Positions 17,858 to 26,816 of a DNA stretch of 64,000 nt are shown here, piece by piece. The number at the start of each line of letters is the position of its first letter. The first letter of the stretch is position 1. A program made the translations under genes and the position numbers. The notes below the pieces were generated by a model that had not been told where the DNA came from, did not search any database, and worked only from the letters and a program-made list of their open reading frames with translations. Origin of the DNA: an uncultured Alphaproteobacteria bacterium (GTDB taxonomy: Bacteria > Pseudomonadota > Alphaproteobacteria > Rhodobacterales > Rhodobacteraceae); the NCBI GenBank assembly GCA_902537235.1, contig CACBAO010000004.1:1-64000 (forward strand). The letters are read 5' to 3'.

Positions 17858-18724
17858 ATGGAGAATTATGAAAAAAATATTGTAGATCCAAAGTATGTTT
17901 ATCAGAAACTGGACGGTAAAAATTTCAAAGTCATTGATTGCACCGTCTACTTTGAACTAAAAAAGGTAGGCGCCTCAACGATACACAGTGGATATGAAGA
18001 TTATTTAATACGGCATATCCCTGGTTCGGCTTATTTACATATGGTTGATGATCTATCCGAAAGGGATAATCCCATACCTTTTTCAATTGTCTCGCAAGAA
18101 AAATTAAATGAAAAACTGTCGAGCATTGGGATAAATAATGAAGATGAAATTATTCTTTATGGGTCTGGGTTTCACATGGCTATCACAAGAGCGTGGTGGG
18201 TATTAACAATGTCTGGGGCCAAGAATGTAAAAATTATGAATGGCGGGTTGGCCTCATGGCAACAACAGAATTTTCCGCTATCAAAAGGAGAAGAGGTGTT
18301 TACAAAAGGAAATTTTCGAGGAGCTCGCAGTCAAGAAACGATTTTTGATAAGAATAAAATGAAAGAAGCTCTGAAAGATGACGAATTTATTTTTGTAAAT
18401 GCCCTAACACGTAAACAATTTTGTGGTGGGGGAACACATTATGGCAGGCCTGGAAGAATACCAAAAAGCATAAATATTCCTGCATTAAATTTACTTAATC
18501 ATGATACCGGTAAATTCCTGCCTCTACCCGAAATGCACGCTATGATAAAACCCCTCATTGATACTGATAAGTCAATAGTAAGCTACTGTGGAGGTGGTAT
18601 AGCGGCCACGACTGTTTTTTTTGTTGCTAAGATTTTCGAGATAGAAAAACTCTTTCTGTATGATAACTCGCTTCTCGAATGGTCCAATGATCCCACCTGC
18701 CCAATGGAGCTGGACCAAGAATAA
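17858..18724 (+). CDS. Two-domain sulfurtransferase (rhodanese/3-mercaptopyruvate type)
   Basis: 288 aa with tandem rhodanese domains; the active Cys is Cys244 in VSYCGGGIAATTV. The loop CGGGIA differs from canonical CRxGVT (thiosulfate) and CGSGVT (mercaptopyruvate). Conserved HIPGSAYLHMV in domain 1 and YGRPGRIPKSINIP in domain 2. A paralogue with the same loop lies at 25917-26807. Likely cytosolic; the sulfur donor is uncertain. Confidence 0.88.
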   Translation: MENYEKNIVDPKYVYQKLDGKNFKVIDCTVYFELKKVGASTIHSGYEDYLIRHIPGSAYLHMVDDLSERDNPIPFSIVSQEKLNEKLSSIGINNEDEIILYGSGFHMAITRAWWVLTMSGAKNVKIMNGGLASWQQQNFPLSKGEEVFTKGNFRGARSQETIFDKNKMKEALKDDEFIFVNALTRKQFCGGGTHYGRPGRIPKSINIPALNLLNHDTGKFLPLPEMHAMIKPLIDTDKSIVSYCGGGIAATTVFFVAKIFEIEKLFLYDNSLLEWSNDPTCPMELDQE

Positions 18725-18797
18725 AAGTTAAAAATCTTTATGCTTGCCTATTATTTTTTGAGTGCTAACGTTATCAAAAATTTTTAGGAGAGATTTC

Positions 18798-19157
18798 ATG
18801 TTTTTTTTAGGACTAATTGGGGTATTTGGCGTGATGATGTATGCGGCAGTCTTGGGTGGAAGTCTAACCGCATTTATAGACTTTCCTTCTCTAATAGTGG
18901 TTGTCGTTGCATCATTCTTTGCTGCACTGGCTATGAGCAAAGGAAAATTTGATGAAAGAACAGTTTCACTTACGGGAGATGCAGCCGTAATAATAGGTTG
19001 GCTAGGTTTCCTTATTGGCTTAGTTTTGATGGCTCGAAGTCTAAATAATCTGTTGGCCGATCAAATGCTTGGGTCTGCTTTTAGCGTAGCTTTTTTGACC
19101 GTTTTTTACGGCTACTTTATTAAACTCATTTGCTTAATGTATAGTAATTCTAAGTAA
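18798..19157 (+). CDS. Short MotA-like membrane protein without cytoplasmic loop
   Basis: 119 aa from the ATG at 18798, chosen because AGGAGAG lies 5 nt upstream; an in-frame TTG at 18762 is the other option. Four hydrophobic segments (about 1-20, 28-48, 60-80, 92-113). VLGGSLTAFIDFPSLIVVV resembles helices 1-2 of MotA/PomA stators, and GFLIGLVLMARSLNN ... FSVAFLTVFYGYFI resembles their helices 3-4. The roughly 100-residue cytoplasmic loop that contacts FliG is missing. No MotB partner is adjacent. Function unknown; it may be a MotA-family protein outside the motor. Confidence 0.75.
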   Translation: MFFLGLIGVFGVMMYAAVLGGSLTAFIDFPSLIVVVVASFFAALAMSKGKFDERTVSLTGDAAVIIGWLGFLIGLVLMARSLNNLLADQMLGSAFSVAFLTVFYGYFIKLICLMYSNSK

Positions 19158-19195
19158 ATCCAGAGAAACCGTAAGGCTCCCAAAACAGATCATTT

Positions 19196-20512
19196 ATGGA
19201 CAAAAATACTGAGTCTAAGTCATTTCCTGTCCCCAAAGGTAGAATTAGAAGGGCATCAAGTTTTGGTAAAATAGCAATAAAGTTTGCCAGCTCAATCGTG
19301 GTGGGCGGCACAAAAGAATTAGTTGGTGGACGATCTCCTGTGTTAAAAAACCTACTATTTCAAGAAAAAAATATCCTCACTTTTATAGAAGAACTCGCAA
19401 AATTAAGAGGTGCGGCATTAAAAATTGGGCAATTATTATCTCTTGAAGCAAATGACTTTTTGCCAGAACAAGTTAGTGAAATGCTTGGTGACCTAAGAAA
19501 TAAAAACTTTCATATGCCAAATTATCAACTTGGTGAAGTCTTGAGAGAAAATTATGGTGATGACTTTTTAGATATCTTCTCCGAATTCAATGAAACGCCA
19601 ATCGCTGCTGCTTCAATTGGTCAAGTGCACAAGTGTAAATACGGCAATAAGGAGTTAATATTAAAAATTCAATACCCAAAAATTGGAGAGAGTATAGAAA
19701 GTGATATTAATAATATTAGACTAGTGACTAAAAACCTTGGAATCTTACCAAAATCCTTTGATTTCGATAAACTGCTTGAAGCTGGGAAAACACAGTTACT
19801 AAACGAAACCGATTACTTGCTCGAAGCAGCGCACCAGAAAAATTTTCATCGTCTACTTAAAACAGATAAAAAATTTGTTGTACCAAAGATTAATAAAAAA
19901 CTTACCACTACAAAAATTTTGGCAATGGAGTATCATAATGGGGTAACAATTGATCAGGTCGCACATCATGATCAAAAAACAAAAAATTCAATAATAAATA
20001 ATTTAGTAGAACTTGCCTTCAAAGAGATATTTGAATTTAATTTAATTCAGACAGATCCAAATTTTGCTAACTTTCTATTTGATGATAGATCGAAAAAAAT
20101 TGTTTTACTGGACTTTGGTGCAACTAGTAAAGTCTCTAAAAAAAACATTCGAATCTTTAAAGATATTCTTAATGGCTTAGCGCTTGATAGAAAGGAGATG
20201 GTTGAAAAAGCTCTTATAACTTTGAAGATCTTCAGTCCTAACGCCAGTAATTCGGTAAAGCAGTATCTTCTAGACACAATCTGGAACTTATCTTTGCCTT
20301 TACGGAAAAATAAGGAATTTGATTTCCTACATTGCATTTCTACAGAGGATTTGAACTTGCTTTCATCAACACTTATAAACCAAAAAGATAAATTTCAGCT
20401 ACCCGATCCTCAAATCCTTTTTATTCAAAGAAAATTAGGAGGTATTTTTCTTCTAGGTCGAAAGTTCGGCGCAAGAAAAAACTTTTCCAAATTAGTCACG
20501 AAATATATCTAA
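19196..20512 (+). CDS. ABC1/UbiB-family atypical kinase
   Basis: 438 aa. Family signatures are the KxGQ region KLRGAALKIGQLLSLEA, the Ala-rich loop IAAASIGQVHKCKY, the nucleotide-binding Lys in LILKIQYPKI, the ExD-like LLNETDYLLEAA, the catalytic QTDPNFANFLF and the metal site LLDFGATSK. UbiB/ADCK proteins are ATPases that support ubiquinone or lipid handling at the membrane. A short N-terminal basic segment precedes the KxGQ region. Convergent with a MaoC-type gene one base away. Confidence 0.92.
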   Translation: MDKNTESKSFPVPKGRIRRASSFGKIAIKFASSIVVGGTKELVGGRSPVLKNLLFQEKNILTFIEELAKLRGAALKIGQLLSLEANDFLPEQVSEMLGDLRNKNFHMPNYQLGEVLRENYGDDFLDIFSEFNETPIAAASIGQVHKCKYGNKELILKIQYPKIGESIESDINNIRLVTKNLGILPKSFDFDKLLEAGKTQLLNETDYLLEAAHQKNFHRLLKTDKKFVVPKINKKLTTTKILAMEYHNGVTIDQVAHHDQKTKNSIINNLVELAFKEIFEFNLIQTDPNFANFLFDDRSKKIVLLDFGATSKVSKKNIRIFKDILNGLALDRKEMVEKALITLKIFSPNASNSVKQYLLDTIWNLSLPLRKNKEFDFLHCISTEDLNLLSSTLINQKDKFQLPDPQILFIQRKLGGIFLLGRKFGARKNFSKLVTKYI

Positions 20513-20513
20513 A

Positions 20514-20960
20514 TTAAATTCGAGCCTTAATCATCAAGGTGCTTTTAGTGAGGAACACTATTTCATTGTCTTGATTGAACAACTTCGCCTCATATCTAAC
20601 AAAACCAAGTCCGGGTTTGCTCTTTGATTTTCTACTCTCCAATATTTCTAATTGACCAGACACTTTGTCATCAGGTCTTACTGGTTTTGGCCAGGTCATT
20701 TCCTCGTGCCCGGGTGATCCCATTATCGTATCGTAAGATAAAAAACTTTTATGCATCATTCCAAGCCAAACAAGAGCTGTTAGCCATCCACTCGATATAA
20801 TACCGCCAAATACAGTGTTTTCAGCTGCATCTTTGTTAATATGAAAAGGAAAAGGATCATACTTTTTTGCAAAATCTATTATTTCATCCTCTGAAAAAGC
20901 ATACTCCCCAAGATCAAAAATGTCCCCCTTTTTTAAATCCTCTGCATATCGCTTTTCCAT
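20514..20960 (-). CDS. MaoC-like hot-dog dehydratase
   Basis: 148 aa with the (R)-specific enoyl-CoA hydratase 2 motif: FAKKYDPFPFHINKDAA (catalytic Asp and His), then GGIISSGWLTALV and a C-terminal beta strand. Acts on enoyl- or hydroxyacyl-CoA. Only 12 nt downstream of the methyltransferase gene on the same strand, so probably cotranscribed. Exact substrate unknown. Confidence 0.88.
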   Translation of the reverse strand: MEKRYAEDLKKGDIFDLGEYAFSEDEIIDFAKKYDPFPFHINKDAAENTVFGGIISSGWLTALVWLGMMHKSFLSYDTIMGSPGHEEMTWPKPVRPDDKVSGQLEILESRKSKSKPGLGFVRYEAKLFNQDNEIVFLTKSTLMIKARI

Positions 20961-20972
20961 CTTTTTTCCTCT

Positions 20973-21626
20973 CTAATGTTTTTTAAATTGAATGAGAGTG
21001 TAGCACGATCTATCCTCACCTAAATCTATAAACTCACTTGAAGCGCTAAAACCAAGGTTTAATAGTTGAGTTATGATTGCTCCTTCATCTCTATTAGGGG
21101 CAACTTCAATGTCAAAATTCTTTATACCTTCAAATTTACATCCCAAGTAACCAATTCCCCCCTTTTTTAATATTCTTTTGAACTCAAGGATATATTCTTC
21201 TATTGGCTTTAAGAAATATATTACATTTATCGCTAGAAGTTTATCTATAGACCCATCTGGAATTTCATTGCTCAAATCTTTAGCGTCATTTTCTAAAATA
21301 ACTATATTTTTAGGCAGTTTCATTTTGAGCAGATTTCTTCTAAACTCCGCGCTTATTTCGATCCCAATTATATTAATACCACTAATCTTTGCAATTTCCT
21401 TTATTGCCAATCCGTTACCAACACCCAACTCTAGCACATGATCGGTTTTTTTTAGTTTCATTCTATTTACAATATCAATGCTTACTTGCGCATTTGAATA
21501 ATTCATTAATGTTCTTGCTACCCAAGAGAGCCCGATTGTTTTTGGGGACCTCATATTTTCTGTCATCAATTCGGTATGAACAAGAAATTTATGGATCCAT
21601 CGAGCTACAATAAATTTAAGTTTCAT
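20973..21626 (-). CDS. Class I SAM-dependent methyltransferase
   Basis: 217 aa. Motif I is HVLELGVGNGLAIKEIA, the post-I acidic residue IIGIEISAEF, and motif II DKLLAINVIYFLKPIEEY, characteristic of UbiE/Methyltransf_11-type small-molecule methyltransferases. Followed by the MaoC gene on the same strand. Substrate unknown. Confidence 0.85.
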   Translation of the reverse strand: MKLKFIVARWIHKFLVHTELMTENMRSPKTIGLSWVARTLMNYSNAQVSIDIVNRMKLKKTDHVLELGVGNGLAIKEIAKISGINIIGIEISAEFRRNLLKMKLPKNIVILENDAKDLSNEIPDGSIDKLLAINVIYFLKPIEEYILEFKRILKKGGIGYLGCKFEGIKNFDIEVAPNRDEGAIITQLLNLGFSASSEFIDLGEDRSCYTLIQFKKH

Positions 21627-21757
21627 AAAATAGACTCAACATGATTTAATTTAACGTAGGTTTGATGTATCGTGGTCATATAATATAGTAATGACATTTT
21701 AGAATATCTAAACATGTTGACGCTAATACTTTAAACAATTCAAAATAAAGGTAAAAA

Positions 21758-22108
21758 ATGAATACTTACATAATTTTTGGAAAAGCTAATTCAGAATATG
21801 CAAGCGGCATGATTAACAAACCTCAAGATCGACTCTCAATTGTTAAAAAAGTCACTGATCAATTTGACATGAATTTCAGGGAATTCCTTTTTACAAATAC
21901 TGAAAGTTTTACTGTTTTCTGTGTGTTAGATGCCAAGAGCGATGAAGATATGGAAGCTTTTATGCAAATTATTAGAGCCTCTGGAACATGGTCCACTTTT
22001 TTTTGGACAAGAGCATTTGACTCAATGGAGCATATGAAAATATGCGAAAAAGCAAAAACTGGTATGGCGGCATATGTAACAACTATGCAAGCCGCAGAGA
22101 ATTCTTGA
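21758..22108 (+). CDS. Small GYD/DUF3303-like ferredoxin-fold protein
   Basis: 116 aa. Two beta-alpha-beta halves with hydrophobic strands (NTYIIFGKAN, FTVFCVLDAKSDEDMEAFMQII), reminiscent of GYD-domain or stress-responsive dimeric barrel proteins. Probable Shine-Dalgarno AAAGGTAA before the ATG. Its TGA overlaps the next ATG (TGATG at 22106-22110), implying translational coupling. Function unknown; first gene of a four-gene run ending with a D-threonine-aldolase-like enzyme. Confidence 0.65.
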   Translation: MNTYIIFGKANSEYASGMINKPQDRLSIVKKVTDQFDMNFREFLFTNTESFTVFCVLDAKSDEDMEAFMQIIRASGTWSTFFWTRAFDSMEHMKICEKAKTGMAAYVTTMQAAENS

Positions 22109-22359
22109 TGTACGGAAGGGCAATTAATTTCACTCTATTGGCACCTTCCTTATGGTCTGTAGTCGAAGCAGTAGCTCAGCCTATTGAAACTGAAGAGTTG
22201 AAAAGAAATCTATTTAAATCAAGCGATAATACAGGTTTTATTATTGAAATCTTTCCTTCAAAACAAGTGGCGGGATCTAATCTTGACGTATTAAAAGCAA
22301 TGCAAAGTTTGAAAGAGCAAGCGATGGCAAAAGTGTCGGTTTTAGAAGGAAGTAGGTGA
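22108..22359 (+). CDS. Hypothetical protein, 83 aa, coupled to upstream gene
   Basis: Start taken as the ATG at 22108-22110 overlapping the upstream stop; the longer frame from 22042 would overlap the upstream gene by 67 nt and read unlike a normal N-terminus. The product MYGRAINFTLLAPSLWSVVEA ends KAMQSLKEQAMAKVSVLEG. Not recognised. Its stop is 7 nt before the alpha/beta hydrolase start, so likely one operon. Confidence 0.55.
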   Translation: MYGRAINFTLLAPSLWSVVEAVAQPIETEELKRNLFKSSDNTGFIIEIFPSKQVAGSNLDVLKAMQSLKEQAMAKVSVLEGSR

Positions 22360-22366
22360 AGAGAGA

Positions 22367-23350
22367 ATGGCTTTTAAAATCTTAAAATCAAATAATATAG
22401 ATATAAGGGCAAAAATTGAAGGATCAGGCCCGCTAATCGTTTTAGTCCATGGATGTCCCGAAAGCTGGTATAGTTGGAGACACCAAATCCCCTTGTTAAC
22501 CGAAAAAGGCTTCACCGTAGCCGCCATTGACGTTAGGGGGTATGGAGGCTCATCAAAGCCGTACGAAATTAAAGCCTACAGCATGAGAGAACTTACTAAC
22601 GATGTAATCGGTGTTATTGATGCCCTTGAATTTGATACAGCAGTTTTAATTGGTCACGATTGGGGTGGACCAATTGTCTGGAATACTGCTGTTTTGAATG
22701 AAAAGAGAATATCCGCTGTTTTAGGACTTTCAGTACCCTTTTTCCCAAGGGGAAAAATTTCAACGATTGATCTCTTTAGAAAAATATACGAGGGCAAGTT
22801 TTTTTATCAGCTCTATTTTCAGGAAGAAGGTATTGCTGAAGCGGAATTTGAAGAAAATATTCGACGATATTTGGAGCTAACCTATTTTTCGATCGATGCA
22901 AGAGGAATGAAGTTTCAGAAAGAGAATGCACTAAATGCTAGCTCTAAAGGCCCTAATGCGAAATATCTAGATGGTATACCTGAATTCGACAACTACCCCT
23001 CTTGGATGACTAATGAGGATATGGCCTATCTAGTCAACGAGTTTGAAAATAGTGGAATGCGAGGGCCCCTCAATAGATATAGAGCGCAACAAATTGATTT
23101 TGAGAACTTACTTGAGCTCACGGATGCAAAGATAAAACAACCCTCTGCTTTCTTAACAGGGAAATATGATCCTGTAAATTTCTTCACGGGATCTAATTAT
23201 GAAAGCACCGAAGATCTAAGGAATAGAATTGGTAAAAATTATGAAAACCTTTTATCAGCATGCCTACTGGATGATGCGGGTCACTGGGTTCAGCAGGAAA
23301 AACCTGCAGAAGTAAACAAGTTCATTTTAGACTTTCTCTCGAGACTTTAG
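22367..23350 (+). CDS. Alpha/beta hydrolase, epoxide-hydrolase type
   Basis: 327 aa. HGCPESWYSWRHQ is the HGxP oxyanion motif; the nucleophile is Asp98 in LIGHDWGGPIVW, as in soluble epoxide hydrolases and haloalkane dehalogenases; the catalytic His is in DDAGHWVQQEKP; the acid is probably in TGKYDPVNFF. The cap domain with YLELTYFSID lies between. Good Shine-Dalgarno GAAGAGAG. Opens epoxides to diols; the physiological substrate is unknown. Confidence 0.88.
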   Translation: MAFKILKSNNIDIRAKIEGSGPLIVLVHGCPESWYSWRHQIPLLTEKGFTVAAIDVRGYGGSSKPYEIKAYSMRELTNDVIGVIDALEFDTAVLIGHDWGGPIVWNTAVLNEKRISAVLGLSVPFFPRGKISTIDLFRKIYEGKFFYQLYFQEEGIAEAEFEENIRRYLELTYFSIDARGMKFQKENALNASSKGPNAKYLDGIPEFDNYPSWMTNEDMAYLVNEFENSGMRGPLNRYRAQQIDFENLLELTDAKIKQPSAFLTGKYDPVNFFTGSNYESTEDLRNRIGKNYENLLSACLLDDAGHWVQQEKPAEVNKFILDFLSRL

Positions 23351-23383
23351 TAGAAATCGGACGAAGTAAATTTGGATAAAGAA

Positions 23384-24445
23384 ATGAACCTGTTTCAAGA
23401 CATTGATACCCCATCTATTATTGTAGATTTAAATATTGTTCAAGAAAACATAAACACATATCAAAAATACTGTGATGAGATTGGTATTAAATTACGCCCC
23501 CATATAAAGACACATAAAATCCCGGCCTTAGCTAAATTACAAGTTGGAGCTGGAGCGGTTGGAATTACGGCTCAAAAAATAAGTGAGGCCGAGGCGATAA
23601 TTTCCGAGGGTGGCATTAACGATGTTCTTATCACCTACAATATAATAGGAGAACAAAAATTAGAGGCTCTTCGAAATTTAGCTATGAAAGTGAAGACTTC
23701 CGTCGTAGCTGATAGCTCTTTTTGCATAAAGGGCTTATCAAAGACATTCGAAGGGGCCAAGGAAACTTTAAATGTATTAGTTGAGTGTGATACTGGAGCC
23801 AACCGTTGCGGGGTTATAAGTCCTCAAGAAGCATGTGAATTGGCAGAATTGATTAATAGAAGCCCTGGACTAATTTTCGGCGGATTAATGACCTACCCGC
23901 CTACTTCCCAAAGTCAAAAAATTAACAGCTTTTTAACAGACACAAAAAAACTAATTGAAGCAAAAAATATCGCTGTAAATACAGTGTCTATCGGTGGCTC
24001 GCCTGATATGTGGAAAGTCAAAGATATTCCGATTGCGACAGAGTATAGAATTGGAACTTATATATTTAATGATAGATCTCTTGTTGAAAAGAAGATTTGT
24101 TCAGAAAAAAAGGTCGCTTTGACTGTTTTAGCAACGGTAGTGTCAACTCCAACAAAAAACAGAGCCATAATCGATGCTGGATCTAAAGTATTAACGTCTG
24201 ACCTTTTTGGAATGAATGATCATGGTTCTATAGTAAACTTCCCTGAACTCAGAATTACACAATTAACGGAAGAGCATGGCACGATCGTTAGCGAACAAAA
24301 TACAAATTTAGAAATTGGACAAAAAATCCAAATAATCCCTAATCATGCATGCGTCGTAACGAACATGCTGGATGAAGTAAATCTTATCACTGAAGAAAAA
24401 AAATTAAAAAAAGTTAAAGTTATCGCAAGAGGTAAAGTCTGGTGA
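23384..24445 (+). CDS. D-threonine aldolase/D-serine dehydratase-like PLP enzyme (alanine racemase N-terminal fold)
   Basis: PLP-dependent fold-type III enzyme, 353 aa from the ATG at 23384 (GGA 7 nt upstream); a TTG at 23372 would add four residues. PLP Lys in RPHIKTHKIPALAK; GAVGITAQKISEAE and VECDTGANRCGV follow the DSD1/D-threonine aldolase pattern; the C-terminal metal pair is His and Cys in NHACVVTNM. Cleaves or dehydrates beta-hydroxy-D-amino acids. Follows the hydrolase by 33 nt. Confidence 0.85.
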   Translation: MNLFQDIDTPSIIVDLNIVQENINTYQKYCDEIGIKLRPHIKTHKIPALAKLQVGAGAVGITAQKISEAEAIISEGGINDVLITYNIIGEQKLEALRNLAMKVKTSVVADSSFCIKGLSKTFEGAKETLNVLVECDTGANRCGVISPQEACELAELINRSPGLIFGGLMTYPPTSQSQKINSFLTDTKKLIEAKNIAVNTVSIGGSPDMWKVKDIPIATEYRIGTYIFNDRSLVEKKICSEKKVALTVLATVVSTPTKNRAIIDAGSKVLTSDLFGMNDHGSIVNFPELRITQLTEEHGTIVSEQNTNLEIGQKIQIIPNHACVVTNMLDEVNLITEEKKLKKVKVIARGKVW

Positions 24446-24447
24446 CT

Positions 24448-25284
24448 TTAAAATTTGATAATAAACTTCTTTTCAAATAAGAGATCAAGTTCACAGGAAA
24501 AAACATCGGCCTTGTTAATATCGTAAGCGTCTGTAATAGTACCAGTTGTTATTGGCCCATTGAGGACTAACCAATCTAAATTTTTTTCACAAAATTCTAT
24601 GTAAGATCTCAAGGCAGCTAATGGGCTTTCTTCTAATATATTCTTTGACTTTCCATGCTCTAAAGTTTTAGAGTTTTTTTTCAAAGTAAGATTAAAGTTT
24701 TTTAATTTGTCGATTAGATCAACTCTATTGTTTTCATCGGATGGGATTGCCATTTCTTCTAAAATTTTATACTCGCCATGCAAACCAAATCCGGCAACTG
24801 TGTCCGGTAACTTAAAAGTCCATCCCTTATAGATACTCTGCACTAACTCGACGCCAATCCCAAAGCTCTCACAGCAAGCGATTAAGTCTATATCACTCAT
24901 TTCACTATGTGGTATTTTCCTTAGTCTGAAAAAGATCTCAGGCTCAAACTTTGGTTCAAGAAATTTTTCTGGTGAAAATGATTGCTTGGTGTTCAAAATC
25001 GTTGAGGAATACATAAATCCATAGATTGGTGCGTTTACAGAATATTTATCCCAAATTGTTTTGTTAGTAAAACCTACTTTTATACCAGAAGCTTTTTCCT
25101 TTTTGTTTTCACGAATTTCTTTAATCTCTGAAGCGGTTCTATAGGCATCTGACAGAGAGAAGTTGGGAATAGTTTTACTTGGTAATTGTGCTTGAGACAT
25201 GTTTTCTAAGCATTCAATTAAGTAATTTGAAAGATTTTTTCTGGTGCTCAAGGGAAAAATACCGGAGCTGCAGCCGGCCTCCAT
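24448..25284 (-). CDS. 2-keto-4-pentenoate hydratase family (MhpD-like)
   Basis: About 278 aa; fumarylacetoacetase-fold hydratase that adds water to 2-hydroxy-alkadienoates formed after aromatic meta-cleavage. Recognisable: ASGIKVGFTNKTIWDKYSVN, FEPEIFFRLRK (metal Glu pair region), ESFGIGVELVQSI and NGPITTGTITDAYDI. The ATG at 25284 overlaps the GST gene by 37 nt; a TTG at 25251 that overlaps the GST stop by 4 nt would be more compact and keeps the whole domain, so the true start is open. A second family member is at 34311. Confidence 0.85.
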   Translation of the reverse strand: MEAGCSSGIFPLSTRKNLSNYLIECLENMSQAQLPSKTIPNFSLSDAYRTASEIKEIRENKKEKASGIKVGFTNKTIWDKYSVNAPIYGFMYSSTILNTKQSFSPEKFLEPKFEPEIFFRLRKIPHSEMSDIDLIACCESFGIGVELVQSIYKGWTFKLPDTVAGFGLHGEYKILEEMAIPSDENNRVDLIDKLKNFNLTLKKNSKTLEHGKSKNILEESPLAALRSYIEFCEKNLDWLVLNGPITTGTITDAYDINKADVFSCELDLLFEKKFIIKF

Positions 25285-25880
25285 TTAACAAATTTCTTTT
25301 GCGATTTATCAAACATATTTGATCCAACAAAAGCTTTCAGCCAATTTTGAATCTTTTGCCAGCCAAATTCATTAAACCAATTTATGTCAATGTTTGCAAA
25401 TTGTCTGACGAATGGAAATATAGCTATATCGGCTAACTTTGGTTGCTCGCCAAAAAAGAATTTGCCATTTATTTTTTTGTCTAGATTAATCAAATATTCT
25501 ATGGCCAAATTCGTGCTGACTTTACTAACATTTTGGGGATACCGAGAAGCGTATTTTGTTTTGTCTAAGTTAGGTTTAAATTTTTTCTCAACCTCATCAA
25601 TTAAACGGTATCCTTCAGCAGGCATATCTAACCAGCCCTCTGGGTCATTTTTTCTTAAAGCCCAAATCATTATATCTATACTCTCGTCAATTATTTTATC
25701 CTTTAATTGTAAACATGGAACAGTGCCAGAGTTTGAAACCTTCAAGAATTCATGTGGCTTATCCTTCAATATAACTTCTCTTAATTCCACTTCAATATTT
25801 GACGAAAGAAGGGCCCATCTAGCTCTTATGGCATATGGACATCTACGAAAACTGTATAGTATTGGAACGTCTTTACCCAA
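25248..25880 (-). CDS. Glutathione S-transferase
   Basis: 210 aa. N-terminal thioredoxin fold starts ILYSFRRCPYAIRARWAL with a likely catalytic Cys14 as in omega/lambda-type GSTs, and the glutathione-binding SGTVPCLQLKDKIIDESIDIM. The helical C-terminal domain contains FGEQPKLADIAIFPFVRQFAN. Overlaps the following hydratase gene, so both are probably cotranscribed; GSTs of this kind can isomerise or reduce aromatic-pathway intermediates. Confidence 0.88.
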   Translation of the reverse strand: MGKDVPILYSFRRCPYAIRARWALLSSNIEVELREVILKDKPHEFLKVSNSGTVPCLQLKDKIIDESIDIMIWALRKNDPEGWLDMPAEGYRLIDEVEKKFKPNLDKTKYASRYPQNVSKVSTNLAIEYLINLDKKINGKFFFGEQPKLADIAIFPFVRQFANIDINWFNEFGWQKIQNWLKAFVGSNMFDKSQKKFVKWRPAAAPVFFP

Positions 25881-25916
25881 AAAAACCTCTCTAATTTTTC
25901 ATTATATAATCAACAC

Positions 25917-26807
25917 CTAATCCATTTCCATGGGAAGACTTTTATCCATAGCCCATTCACTAAGAGAGTTATCATAAACTTTCAATTTCTGAAAACCAAG
26001 CTGGTACAAGACAAAAGCATTCAATGTAGCTGCAATACCTCCTCCACAGTAGTTAAGTATATCACTATCTTTTGTGATATTATGTTTTTCAAAAACCGCC
26101 AATGCTTCTTTAGGTGATTTTAACATATGCGTATTTGTATCCATAAGGTCACTAAATGGAATATTTATACTACCCGGTATCCTACCTGGTCTCCCGTAAC
26201 GTGTACTTTCTCCATTGTGAATATCACTCGTTAGTGCATTAATTAAAATACACCTATTATCTTCCATGGCATCTAGTGTTTCTTCCTTGTTCACAAAAAA
26301 GCCTTGATTTTTGGAACTTGAGAATTCTGTTTTAAGATAAGAATTTTCTCCAGATTCAAGATCATAATTATTTCGTTTCCACTCTCTTAAACCACCGTTT
26401 AAAACGCTAACCTTTTTATATCCCAACATGTAAATCATCCACCAAACCCTGGTGGCCCACTGAAGACCATTAGTAGAATACAAAATAATATGGTATGGAT
26501 CACCAATTCCCAACTCACCAAAACTATTACTTAAGCGCTCAATGTTAGGCAAGGTAAATTTGTATTGACTTTCTGGATCAGAAATCTGGAGTTGAAGATC
26601 TAGAAATGATGCACCAGAAATATGTTCCCTTAAATAATCCTGATGGCCGCTCTCGACGTCATAGGGTTTAGAAGGATGATCATCCGTGTAGTGCAAAAAT
26701 GTTGTACAATCATAAATGCGTAAATTCTTATTTCCTAAATTTCTTTGGAGCCATTCACATGATATTATAGCTTCAGGATACTTCCAGCTTATTTCTATTT
26801 TTTCCAT
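25917..26807 (-). CDS. Two-domain sulfurtransferase (second paralogue)
   Basis: 296 aa, tandem rhodanese domains. Active Cys254 in LNYCGGGIAATLN, same CGGGIA loop as the gene at 17858, and the same YGRPGRIPGSINIP segment. Domain 1 keeps HISGASFLDLQ and domain 2 ends YDNSLSEWAMD. It lies 9 nt downstream of the quinone oxidoreductase gene. Donor specificity unknown. Confidence 0.88.
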   Translation of the reverse strand: MEKIEISWKYPEAIISCEWLQRNLGNKNLRIYDCTTFLHYTDDHPSKPYDVESGHQDYLREHISGASFLDLQLQISDPESQYKFTLPNIERLSNSFGELGIGDPYHIILYSTNGLQWATRVWWMIYMLGYKKVSVLNGGLREWKRNNYDLESGENSYLKTEFSSSKNQGFFVNKEETLDAMEDNRCILINALTSDIHNGESTRYGRPGRIPGSINIPFSDLMDTNTHMLKSPKEALAVFEKHNITKDSDILNYCGGGIAATLNAFVLYQLGFQKLKVYDNSLSEWAMDKSLPMEMD

Positions 26808-26816
26808 TTTATTGTA

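Noticed and set aside
25384..25920. Plus-strand 178-aa frame antisense to the GST gene
   Set aside because: No motifs or Shine-Dalgarno; lies fully opposite a well-recognised GST.
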